Of a stretch of 64,000 nucleotides of DNA, positions 23,201 through 36,600 are shown piece after piece. This stretch comes from Echinometra lucunter (lineage: Eukaryota; Echinodermata; Echinoidea; Camarodonta; Echinometridae). The notes under the pieces are model-generated. The model did not search any database. It saw only the letters and a program-made list of their open reading frames with translations, and was not told where the DNA came from. The stretch's first letter is position 1; every line of letters begins with the position of its first letter. The stretch is taken from assembly GCA_029962745.1 (NCBI GenBank), contig CM057154.1:14317763-14381762 (forward strand). The letters are read 5' to 3'. Made by a program: the position numbers and the translations under genes.

Positions 23201-26200
23201 ATTTATATGACTATCATTTGTACTTGAAAATATTTGACAAGGTCGGTTTATTTGCATAGAAATTGCAAGAGAGTACTAGCATAACTAGAAGGTCACACAC
23301 CTATTTTCTATCTTGTCCGTCCGTGACACTGAACCTTTCTTTGATTTGCATTTGAATAGGAAACCATGACAACCAAACTCATGTACTTCTCAGAATACTT
23401 TGTGACACTCTTCATAATCAACCATAAAGTAATCCATGATACTGTTCCTTGTCACTTGATTTTCACAGGCCTTCAAAGTCGGGATTTTTTTTTTAAATGT
23501 TCGTCCGTGACGGACTGATCACATTCAAACCTCTACCAGTACAGTACTGACAGTGATGCTCATAGCATTATGCAATGGAAGTAATCGGGGGGGGGGGGGC
23601 ACTCAGATTTGGTTCGGACAGGGGTGTGCCGCTGAAGCCTCCATATCCGTAGTCACTTTTAAGGGTCATTTTGGCGGAAAAGGGTACCCATTATTAGGGA
23701 TTTTGCATCTCTAGTTTCTACTTCAGCGACAATATGGGAGAGAATATCATTCTGAACTATAAAGTTACCTATGTTTAAAAAAGTGGGGGCATATTTAGGG
23801 AATTTCCGGCACAAAACCATACCGCATGCTTAGGGGTTTCTTGCAAAAAAGCGACACATTAGAGAAGCACACCTAACCCTTCCCGGGGAAGAAATTAATG
23901 AATAAACAAAACAGGCTATTGAAAATTTTGAGGGAAAAAAATCTATTTACTGTTTGGTACTTCTCCTCGATGCCCTTTAGGTTGTACAAGTTTTTATATC
24001 GGATGATCGGTACATTTCGTCATAATGCATGTTAGATGTTGATGAAGTATTGACGAATGAATGGTGGCGGCGATTTCATTTGACAAGTTTAGTGTTTTTC
24101 TAGGATTTTTAAGTTGGGGTGACACCGCCCTTGTATGGAATGAGAAGGGGGGAGGAAGGGAATTTTCTTAGTGAAGTAAGATTAGATCACATGTGTATAT
24201 TGTTAAACGTGGGAACATAGCGACTCAGTGGGTTTGTTTTTCTCGGTAAATTGGTATTTATTTATTCATTCATTATTATTAGTATTGTCAATGTTATCAA
24301 TTATTGTCATTATTATTGTTATTGTTGTTTTTGTTTGTATTACTCTCATAAATTATTATTATTATTGTTATTATTATTATTATCATTATCCTCATTATCA
24401 TCATATAATATCTCTTTGCACCTTTTGTCATATTGCCTTCAACAGACACACATTGTTTTCCAAACCCTTGTCAGAATGGTGCAGGATGCATCAATCGAGT
24501 AGATACATACCAATGCTCGTGTGCTCCAGGCTATTCTGGACAACTTTGTGAGATCATTGGTAAGTATATAGGAAACGTTGAACTTTCAAAAGAAACTGAA
24601 AACCTTTCTACACACTAACAAAAAAGGTTCAATTTTGCACCCTTCAAATGCAACACTGGGAGCTCCTTTATGGGTACAACTTTACACCCTATGAAGCATT
24701 TGCAGTGAGCTACATTTCGCACCTTCGCAACTTTGTGAGATCATTGGTAAGTATAATAGGAAACGTTGAACTTTTAAAAGAAACTGAAAACCTTTCTACA
24801 CACTAACAAAAAAAAAGGGTTCAATTTTGCATCCTTCAAATGCAACACTGGGAGCTCCTTTATGGGTACAACTTTGCACCCTATGAAGTATTTTGCACCT
24901 TTAAGGGTGCAGAGAGCCACATTTCGCACCCTTAAGGGTGCAGAGCTGTACCCTTTAGGGAAGGTGCAAATTAGCACCCTTTTGAATGCAAACATTTCTG
25001 CAACCTTAAAGATGCAACAGACGGGCATTTCCGGATACAAACCAGTACAAAAGGGTGCATCTTTGCACCTTTTTCATGTAGGGTGCAAGATTGCACCCAA
25101 AAAGGTGCTGCCAATGTTGCATTTAAGGTGCAAAATTGAACCTTTTTTCTTAACCTACTATTAGAGTCTGATTATTAGTTAATGCAACTTCTTTCATCGT
25201 ATTTATGTTCTATGCTATTTGATTTGATTTTGATTGTTTGATGCTTGTTACTGGCTTACATTATATTTTACCGAATCTACACTGTCATTCTCATTTTGTG
25301 GCATACAGATTTGAGCCCTATATGAATATAAAATTATTATTGTTATCATCATTGTGTGATTTGATGCAAGATGACGACAAACCACTTTATCAATGATAAC
25401 GGTAATGAAAATGACTTTATAAAATCAATATTATCTCACTGATGAAAATGCTTAGGAGGGGGGGGGGTCGGAACTGGTGTGATTGACACACTCCTCGTGA
25501 TGTATGCAGCAACGTTATCCGTTCAACAGCTGAAACTGGGAAGATTCGTGTCAAAATGTTCAATTTCCTCCAAAATTACTTAAAATAATCAACCAGCGCA
25601 CGATCACAGCGTGGATTATTATTAGTAATCTTTGACTGTTTTCTTCAGTTTCACCTTACACAACGAACATACGTCAGGTGATGTGCGAATTAACATGACC
25701 TTCCGTAGACTTCTTGGAGAGCAGCATAATTTCTATTTCAGGAACTGTTGCGGTGTCTTGACGGATCCAGATGGGATATGAGGAGTACATGGGCTATATG
25801 GTTTGGGAGTGGGTTTTTCTTTCGCTTATTCCTCCCCCCCCCCCCCCCCCCCCCCCCCCGTCTGACCCGGTGGCCGGGAATAAGGGTGAAACATACTCTA
25901 CATGTATAGCATTTAATATCAATATCAACCTTTGACCGAACACTTCTGCATACTCAATTTTGATCATAACTCAAAAATCTAACGTACATAAACCCAAGCA
26001 AAAACCTAATCCCACAGTGCATCTTCGAAGATAGAAATAATAATATGGCGTTCTTGTACAGCGCATATCACATTATGTAATAACGTCTCTATGCGCTTCC
26101 AAAGGACTTTGGATATTATTACCCCGGCTTTAGCTCGAACAACCGTAGCGCTTCTTGCATTCAAGGAATAAATCCTACCAGGTATCCACTTACTACATCT

Positions 26201-29200
26201 GGGTCGAGTGTGACAAAATGTAGATTAATGTCTTACCAAAGGACATTATTGTCGTGGCGGAGATTCGAACCCCGGACCTTGTGGTTAACGGTCCGGAGAC
26301 TTATCCACTGGACCACAGCAGTGGAGCAATTATCACTGGAGCAAATGTGGGTCACCATCGTCACTGCTCTCTCTCTCTCTCTCACCCCCCTCCCCCCCAA
26401 TATTCCATTAATGTTTTCCTGGCATTTCGTTTTCTTTTTCAGATAATTCGTGTGTTCGAGGACCATGTAAAAATGGTGGTTCATGTATAGCAGATGGCGC
26501 TGATTTCGTTTGTCAGTGTACCTTCGGTTGGATGGGAGAAACATGTGAAGAACGTGAGTTATGTCTAAAAGATCCTCCTTACTAAGTAAATCTTCATCAT
26601 TTTATTTATTTTTTTGATATTCACAATCCCCTTAACTTCAAGTAATGATTAGCGCGCATCACATGAACTCATAAAAAGAAAATCTAACGTATTTCACTCA
26701 ACACTTCATGGCTTGTAGAGCCTCTATACACATGCTTACTTTTACAGGCGTGTTTTCTTTACGAATGATTTAGTTGAACGAATTGTGCTGCCGTGAATTT
26801 TTAGATAAGTGAATGCTAACACATGAATGTCAATATTACGCCATATTTGGCATTTTACAAAATATCGACTGTTGTTCTTTAACATGTTTAATCTCTGATG
26901 ACTATCTTTTACTTTATTCATTCATTCATTCATTCTTGTATGATCTGTCTTTACTTGGGTTATGTTGCGTTATGGTTCTCTATATGTATTCATACTTTTC
27001 TAAGCACCTCCACTCCCCCCCCCCCCTCTCTGTCTGTCTGTCTATCTATCTCTCTGTCTCCTATTTTCTTTTTAGTTCCCATCTCTCTTTTCATTTGGAT
27101 TACTATACCTCTCTTTCTTCTGTTCTCTCTCTCTCATTCTGTCTTTCCATCTCGACTATTCCTCTCTCACGCTCTCTCTCTCTCTTCTCTTCTCTCTTCT
27201 TTCTCTTTCTTTTTCTTCTTCTTTCTCTCTCTCTCTCTGTCTTTCTCATCTCTCCTCTCTCTCTCTTTCCTTCTCTCTTTCTTTCCATTCTGTCAAGCTC
27301 ACTCATTTACACATATTCCTTATCTTTACAGCTGATGCATGTAACAGTCAGCCATGTCTGAATGGTGGTACATGTCTTACTGCTTTGGGAGGATTGTTAC
27401 ATCATTGTACCTGTCGTACAGGATTCACTGGCAGCGAATGTGAAATCAGTAAGTTCATAACTTCAGTACATGGCCCCGGTATAAGGCGGTACCACAAAAA
27501 TAACTTGGCAATGACTGTAAAATTTTGCAATTGATCATAAGGTATCTATCGTACGAATTTGATTGATTGATTGGTTAATCGGTCGTATCACTAGCTAAAT
27601 TTTCTGGTACTGGACCCAGGTTAGTTTATTAAATTGAATATTATGAAAAGCAGAGATCTTTTACAATTCACTGATTGAAAATCATACAGTTTCACATGAA
27701 ATGAATAGAGGCAAGTCCCATGTATCTTTTTCCATCAAATAGGTTACCGACAACATATAAGATTATGATACACATAGTAAGTAAGAAAAAAATCTATTAG
27801 AGCTTATAGCGTACCAAATTTGCATTGAAATGGATCATTTGATGCCAATTTATATTCACAACTTGTTACCGTATGGGACACCAAATATTTTGATTTGTCC
27901 ACGCGGTGGCGCTCATAAGGAAAGAAAAAGAAAATGAGTAATATATTCATGTGAAAAGAAAATATGACACAGGAGAGCTATAGCCTGTAGCTTGCGATGA
28001 CTGATTTCTTTATAAAGTAGAGGTTTTGATACTGGATTGTGATGCATATTCCAGAGGAGTGACATTTTCGTAAAATGGCTTTTAGATTTTTTTTTTTAAA
28101 GCCACTGTGGTTTACTTAAATGACCAATGATTCTTATTTATGATTTATTTAAAATTCCCCTTTCACTTGCTTGTTTCCTGCTTTTTTCCCGCCTAAACTT
28201 CTACCATTTACCGCCCACACCTAGATATGATTCCTTGTATCAGTGACCCTTGCATGAACGGCGGTGTGTGTCTACAGCCCCAAAACACTTTTGACTACAG
28301 GTGTATTTGTGAAGGCGATTTTACCGGAATCAATTGCGAATCCCGTGAGTGCTGAGACGCCAAAGTTTTTTGCTTAATCATCGTTTTTATCATCAACTCA
28401 AGCTAACCCGGTTCATGGCTTTCTCATGTATTGTCTTTGCCTTCTACAGGGTGAATCAATAAAATGCAATAATTTTCAATAGTTCGTTGTTTACACATTA
28501 GATTTTAAAAGTAATATGTGACATCAATTGGAAAATAACTCTTTCCGATTATTTTGATACCAGTTTTGTGTATCGTCTTTTCATGGTGAATAAACGGAGG
28601 ACGAAAAATAGACGAGGTCAAAACCACCTTCACCAAAGGTTTTGCTTAATCATCAATTATCATCAACCTTATTTTCCAGCACAGCCTTAACATACACGGA
28701 AGGCATGTATCCCAGTTTCCTTTGATTGCGTCTTGGTGGTTTTCTCAATATTAATGTTTATTCAGTAAGAAAAAGATGGCCACCGCCCCAAATGTATCAA
28801 AATATCCGGAGAGAGGTGCTCTTCCAAACCTTGCCACATACATATACAGTATATAAACACTCTAATATGTAAGCAATGAATAATAATTATTGAAAAGTAT
28901 TGCATGTTTATTGACTCGCAGTATATTTGTCAGCCATTAATAGCGTTTTGCATCTTCGTCTGGTATTTTGCACGTCCAATACCTCATTTTCTCGTTTCAT
29001 TGTTCCAGTGCATTTCATTAACATTTTCTCATGCATACCACGTTTTAAAGGTCGTTTTCTAATCATCGTACTCGAATTCTCCTGATAGATTTTTTTTTTC
29101 ATATTAAATCTGATTTTTCTAACGCGTTTACATGTCTTTATTTCACTGTACAGTTGCATGCTTATGTCATACATGTACTCAGCCGCTTGTTTAATTATCT

Positions 29201-29726
29201 TAGACAGAATGTGAGGGGGTTCTGGTGTGAGTGGGTGGGTTCAATGGTTTGTGGGTGTTTCATAAAGCTGTTCGTAAAGTTACGAATGACTTTACGAACG
29301 ACTTGAATATGAAGTGCCAAATGAGATGCCCAAAGTTTTTCGTGATGTTTTTACAAAGTGTGACAGCATTTCCCATAACTTCAATTAAAGTATGCTTCAC
29401 AATAAAAATGTTTGTGAACAAGCCATATTCAAGTCTTTCGTAAAGTCATCCGTAACTTTACGAACAGCTTTATGAAATACCCCCTGGTAATATTGTGTCA
29501 TGTCGTCTCAAGAATGACTGACACAATTCACCAGTAGATCTACCGGAGACAAAATATCCTGTCTTGACACAATCGGTGACAGGTATACAGCTGAAAACCA
29601 ACCTGATTGAGGGTCAAACTCATCGGGGCAAAGTCGTACGGTCGTTACCTACCATTTGTGTGTTGAGTCGCAAAGAGAAGGGTCAGCCCCCCTCCTCCTC
29701 CTTCATCCACATACTACTAGTATTAA

Positions 29727-29770
<44 letters not shown>

Positions 29771-30537
29771 CAACACGCATATAATTATCTTCATTAATAA
29801 TTTCATTCAGATTGATTGTCTTAGCAGTGTATCATGATTGCCTCTTGCATGCATTTCTTTTGATATGGATGTACAATAAGTCATACTTTTGGAACTTGTT
29901 GAATATGTTGCAGTTAACATGTTGTTATGTTTGTCTAGTAAAGCTTAGATGAAGAATAGTTCGATTCCACAGAGATAACTGCTATCAGATTCATAACCTT
30001 CTACCATGTCTCCGTTTCCTCAAAAAGAAATGTAACAATCATTTCTCGAGAATTTTCATTAGAAGGAGAATGAAAACCCTAACAGTAGAGGGAAAATTCT
30101 GTAATACGTACATTTTCTTAGAAGGGGCAAAGTAATATTTCAATATTTCTTTATCTTTATCTTTATCTTTATCTTGATTCAAGCGGTTAAAAATGGATTC
30201 ACTGAGTCGGTGATTGCAGGCCGTGTAACCGTGTGATGCCTTTTATACTTTCATTGGTGATAAAGTGAATTTCAAAAGTTGACACTTTGTGCATGCCGAT
30301 GTGTTTTGATAGGGATTTTAAAACTCTCCTGAAAACAACATTGTGTATGGGCTTAGTGAAATACAAAGTGGATTTTGTACATGGTTTTGTATTGCTTCTG
30401 TCTTCAGGGAGGTTCAGGAGTATCTCGTGTTATGCACTTTGCACAGCTGACTTACGTATAACCAAACATAAACATCTATTTTCAGTCTCGACGACACTTT
30501 TAACATTGTCACGAGTGTCACAAAAATAGAACTGTGG

Positions 30538-30605
<68 letters not shown>

Positions 30606-33600
30606 CCTTGAATGTAAAAAGATTGTTTAGTCCATGTCGACTTAAGGATCTTCTTAGCTTTTAACTTGTTCCGCGTTATGTTATAATGCTTCAAAGACAC
30701 TCGATGCGTCTTGAAAATCTCTTGCGATACGTTCAATATGTTTCTCTGATTCTCTATTGCGGTTTTTCTTTTTTCTTTCCATATCTGTATATATCTCTCC
30801 TTGCTATCTCTGTACAGGAATAAACCCATGTTTGAGCAACCCTTGCCAGAACAGAGGATCATGTTTTAGTCGACAAGACAAAGCCAGTTTCGTCTGTAAC
30901 TGTGCCGATGGATTCGAAGGAGATTTATGCGAAAACCGTAGGTTATTCGGATATCCCCCTATAATCTGTAGATTTTCAGTGAATATAACAACGAAGACAA
31001 TAGCAAAAAGACTTCAAAAGATCACGTGAGGCGATTTCAATAGCATAGTGCACTAATGTGTGAAATTTGCGAAAATTAAAGTAGTATGTTTTGTAAAGGA
31101 AAACTGATTCGTACAGGCAACATAAGTTAACAGTGCACTCAAATTGTCCCTCGTATGATTCCTTGAAAGTCTTGGCAATCGTGTTAAACGCACGTTAATA
31201 ATTATATTCAAATTTTCAAGAAACTACTTCTAATTTCGTTTCAAATGTGAAATATGATAGCGATGGAATATAAGAAACTAGAAAGGTTGAATTGGTTACA
31301 AAATATGAAGAAGAGAATAGAGAAGAGAAAATAAAAGGTTAATCGGAATCAAAGCACCAGTGTACATACCACAAGCCCAAGGTACATCTGAATAAAATGA
31401 TAGAAGTCAGCACAAAGCTTTAGGTAAAATGAAGCTTCTTATGTACAGTGATGTACATGGAACACATCGATTGGAGAACATACTAGTTTAAATGAATTTT
31501 GATGTTGAATTTCAGATTTCGCTGATGTACCTTTTTAGTTTAAATGTCATTATTTTCAGTTGCAAATAATGCCTCACATATTTCGAGTTGTCATTTTATC
31601 ATGTGTTTCGTTGCAGGAATCCCCGTATGTCGTAACAATGCTTGTCAGAATGGAGCAACCTGTATGGAATTGAACCCTTACACATACAACTGTACATGCC
31701 CAGATAACTATTACGGAAGTCGTTGTGAAATAGGTAATAATGATATAGCAGTATTCTATGCTGGCATGAAGTACAATGTACTCTCGAAAAATGTGAAAGC
31801 TATGTCGATGGTTTGAATACAGTGTTTTCATAAGTTCAACAGGATGAAAATAGGGTTGTGTATGATTCCAACATTGTGAAGTAAGCGCATTAGTCCTTCG
31901 TAGAATATTGAGAAAAATGGATATATGTCAGGAGCAAAGTGGGAATATACTGAATATGCATAGCTCTCTGTCCTGTAATACCAATGTGCATGAAACAGTG
32001 CCTCAGGATCTACAACACTGTCATTGAAGGAAGTCGTGGAGGTGTTCAAATACCCAGTGTAGCATCGCTTTTCAGTATTATACATAAGCGAAAATACAGC
32101 AAATTCGTTTGAAGAAAAACAAATTTTAAAAACTCACTCAGATCTCATTAGATTACATTAGTCAAGTATACGTTTCACATTTGTCGCTCGTTATATGGAA
32201 GTCCAAAAAGTATATATATTCGAAATATTTCAGGAAGCATCTTGTGTAGACCAAAAAAGACCCAAAAAATTTTTTTAAAATAAAATGAAATAAAATCTAG
32301 TTTGAATTTCACATCCACACGAAATGCACTGCTCATTTTTTTTGCACGATCTAACTCTTTATTTTCTATGTAGCTGGTGCATGTATCACAAACAACGAAT
32401 GTAGGAATGGGGCGACTTGCCTAGGAGGACCAACCCCATCAAATCTGTCGTGCCTCTGTCGACCATATTACCATGGCGAACTGTGTGAAGTTGGTAAGTA
32501 TACTTTGTGAAAATCAGCCTTTATGTAACCATAATCGTTAACCCTGTACTACTTTTTAGAAGAGCATATTTCATACTCTTTCTATAATGTATTGCTGTAT
32601 ACTTGATACTGTGATAATGGAGCACTGGGATATTTTTTGGTCCATTCTCTCTCGGCAGTGATCAGTTTCCAAGAAAGTATTACAAATATTATCTCTTAAC
32701 TAACTATTTCAAGGAACAATTTAGAACTCCGGGAAGCGTATGATTTTTTAAAAGCATTTTTATATCCATGACTCGTTTTTCTCAAATCCCTTCAAATACA
32801 TCTGTGATACAAATCATTCCTGTGCCTAAGTGATGAAAAAATTGCATCGTTTCGCTCTTCAACATCTCCTGCAGATGAGCGTAGCCCCTGTCTGAGCCAT
32901 CCGTGTAAGAACAGCGGTACGTGTTACAGTTCAGAACCTTCCAGATATGTATGTACATGCCCTGATGGATATGAAGGAACAAACTGTGAACTAGGTGAGT
33001 AACCAGTGTAAAAGATGAGGATAGTGAAGAAGTGTTTTAATGTGAAAGTATGACACGATATACTTTTATCACATGTAAAATTTTGAATTGGACTAATTAT
33101 GTCACATTTGAAAGGGGATTGGTTTTCATCACGATTTCTGATTTGTGCAGTACTCCTATTATGTTTAAGTGAAACCATCAACAATCGCCGTCAGTTTCTG
33201 CATTCGCCTAAGATATTAAAGAGTAATCCGTGATGCGATACGACCCTTCATACAGAAATGCCTAAGAAAATATGTATAGGCCTACTTTTTTCCTTGTGTC
33301 ATGTGTGTAAAAGCCTTGAGTAATAGAATTCAATCGGCTGAGAATGTTAATGAACATCAAGTGGATAATAGCTGAAGTGTGAAATTAGGGCCAGTACCCT
33401 CAATAGGATTGGGTGTCGAGACATGTCGATGTTAATTTGGATCACTAGGATTAAAAACATTAGAACACTCGATCTTCTTGGTGTGTCTTGGGAATGCAAG
33501 AAGGGGTGCAAGGGGAATTCACTTCCCTCTTTTCTCCTGTCCTAATGTGTGAGATCGGTTAATGATTGTCATTGGAATTCAACTCTATATCCCCCACCTC

Positions 33601-36600
33601 CCTTTCTCCCCCCCCCCCACTTTATCTTTATCTTTCCTTTTCAGTCTTTTCTCGTTTTGCCCCTTTCCCTCTTCACTCTCCCCCCCCCCCCCCTTAATCT
33701 CTTTCTACACATCTTCCTTCTCTTTCCCCTTTTTCGTTCCTTCACATTGAACCTTCTATCATCCTGGTTTTTCTTCTCTTTATGGGTTAAATTCACAAAT
33801 TACTCTAAATCGATCTACATTAAAGACAGATTATGATATTCACTAGTGTTTTAGTGCTAGATATCCCTTTCCACATGAACCTGGGAGCTATGCTACGGTA
33901 GCAATAAGTGATTGTCAGTTATAATAACACCTGTGTCATGGAATCGATGCCTAATAAGCACAGTTCCGCTATCACCGTGGATGGGTTAGAGGAAGGGGTT
34001 AATTAGGACCCACTCATAGAGCGGATATACTGTGAGAACACCTCCGTAGTGGTGTGGGCTTATCCAGGGAACTCTTTCTCTGACATATTCCCCAGACACA
34101 CCAACACGATCGATATCAAAAGGACAACAGGCCGAACGGAACATTACATTCAGGGAAGTCGTTCTCCGGCATATTCCCAAGTTACACCAACAAGATCGAT
34201 ACCAAAAGGACAACAGGCCGAACGGAACATTACATTCAAGCCGAATAGCCAAGTATATCGGTCGTTTTTCCCCCCTTTTTTTCAGAGTCCGTGTATATAG
34301 TCAGATTTGACTAGATAGCCGGATCAGCCGGGCACTTGCACTATTTCTAGTCAAAATGACCAGAATTCTAGTCAATTCAATGTAAAGCCAACGGTATTCT
34401 AGTAAAAACTGACTCGGATTCTAGTGAAAATGACTGTAGATTTCTGGTCATTTTGACTAGAAATAGTGCAAATGCCCGGCTGATCCGGTAATCTAGTCAA
34501 ATCTGACTAAATTGTTTTTAGAGTGTATAGAGTTGGCTCAGGCTTGGCGGTGTGGCTAAAAAAAAGGCTGATCAAATCAGGGTGTTAGACACAGAGATTG
34601 CTCCAACTCCGTGATCAAATCAAATCAGGAATAGTTGATTAATGGAATCAAAAACATGTATTTTTTACATATCCTTTTACATTACAAGCATCCGGAGCTG
34701 GGGTTATTCATGTTTGCATGTTTTCACATTAACAATTGCTATTATGAAAAACGTTTTTAAGAAATGCATATCTATTAGACATGTTAGACCTTTTCCAGGT
34801 CATATTGTAAGTGAATGTACGAGGGGTGATATATTGGAATTGTATGTCTGGCTCAGATGATTTTGGTCGCTAAAATATTCAAGTCGCTCTCTATAATTAT
34901 GTTAGGGTTTCGCTTACAAATATTGCCTCGAAAAAAAACGATTTTTTTTTCAGTTTTTGTTTCATCTCATTAGCATGCAGTGTGGTGTTTTATATCGTTA
35001 AACAATAATTATCTCAATTCTCATGCACAATTGCTCAGTATGGACTCGGTGACAAATCGAGTATGATGGGGATGGTTCTTGACAATTCTGTGTTATGTGA
35101 ATGAAATGGAAACTTTATTTTTTGTGAACTCAAACTGTCACTACAGCAACATAAAGGCAAAACCTCTATTGTAATGTTGAGCTATAAGAATTAACCTATC
35201 AGTAGGGGGTAATGATTTGTCAGATTTGTTTTTTTGAAATAAAATAATGTATTATCTAGCCCCTTTTGGCTCAATCGTAAGGTTATGAAATTATTGATAA
35301 AACCACATGAAACTGCTTGTGTTTCAGTCAGAAATAATTCTCGGCTTTGCTGAGACTGCATCATGCGCTTATACGTAAATTTGGGGAAATACCGCAATTT
35401 TGCATAAGTATATGTGTCATTTTTAAAAAGATATTTCATGTGGTTTGTGTTTTTATGGATTTTTTGTTCTTCCAGAGACCAACTTGCGAGTATCTTACCA
35501 TCCTACTCTATGGACTGCTTGCAATTTAGCAAGCGCTTTAAAAAATTTTAGGAAGAGTAGCCTAAAATACTCTATAGAGACATAACCCCGGATATCCGTT
35601 AATGTTCAACATATCCTCTGCTTCTATTCCACCCCCCCCCCCCCCGTTTGGCCGGAGGGCCTAGGGGGAGGGGGCTTAGAACTATCAATCCTAAGATAAA
35701 CTTACTTCCCTAAAAATGAAATCACTCATCGAATTATACTGCCACCGAACTTTAACTTGAAGTAGAAGGGATGTTTGAGAAAATACATGGGAAAAGTCAA
35801 TTTGCTGCTCCTGCAAGTATCTAAACATGCTAAACGAAGGGCTGATCCGGGGATGGGGGGGGGGGGTGGAGGTGGTTACGAGGTCCGAACCCCCTTTTTC
35901 CCTTTTCATATTATTTAGGAGAGGGTAAATTAAGCCCTTCTTTTTGCCACCTGACCTATTTTGTTCTCAAATATTTTGAAAATAGATCCCCCATGTTTTA
36001 AAACATCCGGAATCTGCCCCTGAGCTGTCAATAAAGGTGTCGTTAAACATGTTAGAGTGTTATACTCAGCGCTCCCAGATATTATTAGCACCAGTAGGAT
36101 CAAGCGCCTCTATTGCCACTGAGATTTATCATCAGCTTTGCAGGATTAATCCAAACAAGAGGGAATTATGGATGAGATCTTAGTGCCATTATGAGCTTAT
36201 CCCATAGTCGAAGACTGAATATTTTTTCGTTAGGTTACTCATCGCTAAAATTCATAACCTGTTGCTGGATCCAATGTGATTGATAATATTTTATATTGGT
36301 AAACCGGGAATGTATTACGTGCTTATAATTTTGCTGGCAGAGCTTTCTTTCGATAAACCATGAAAGATTGTCACGAGTTTAGTCTTTGCAATATATGTCA
36401 GATAATATTATTATCCGATTTCACTCCCTGGTCTTAAAAAATAAAGGTCATAGAATACGCGTTTAAAGTTCTTAAAATTCGTTATACAGCTCGGTTGGGT
36501 ACTTGGTTCCTAACATGTTAATCTATCTTTTATCTCCCATTTAATACTTCATATCTGTTCATCTATTTATTCATTCATTTTATCCATTCATTTGTTGATT

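Noticed and set aside
26813..27361. 182-aa Ser/Leu/Phe-rich frame ahead of EGF 4 (and 53949-54461 in copy 2)
   Set aside because: Translation of the CT-rich tract at the intron end; lengths differ between copies.
33986..34300. 83-88 aa frames on both strands
   Set aside because: Both come from the 86-bp tandem repeat; identity between copies reflects a near-identical DNA block rather than coding.
35476..35585. Acceptor-like site followed by 36 open codons in intron 10
   Set aside because: Phase fits, but no EGF cysteines, no hydrophobic anchor and no family resemblance; would truncate the protein.
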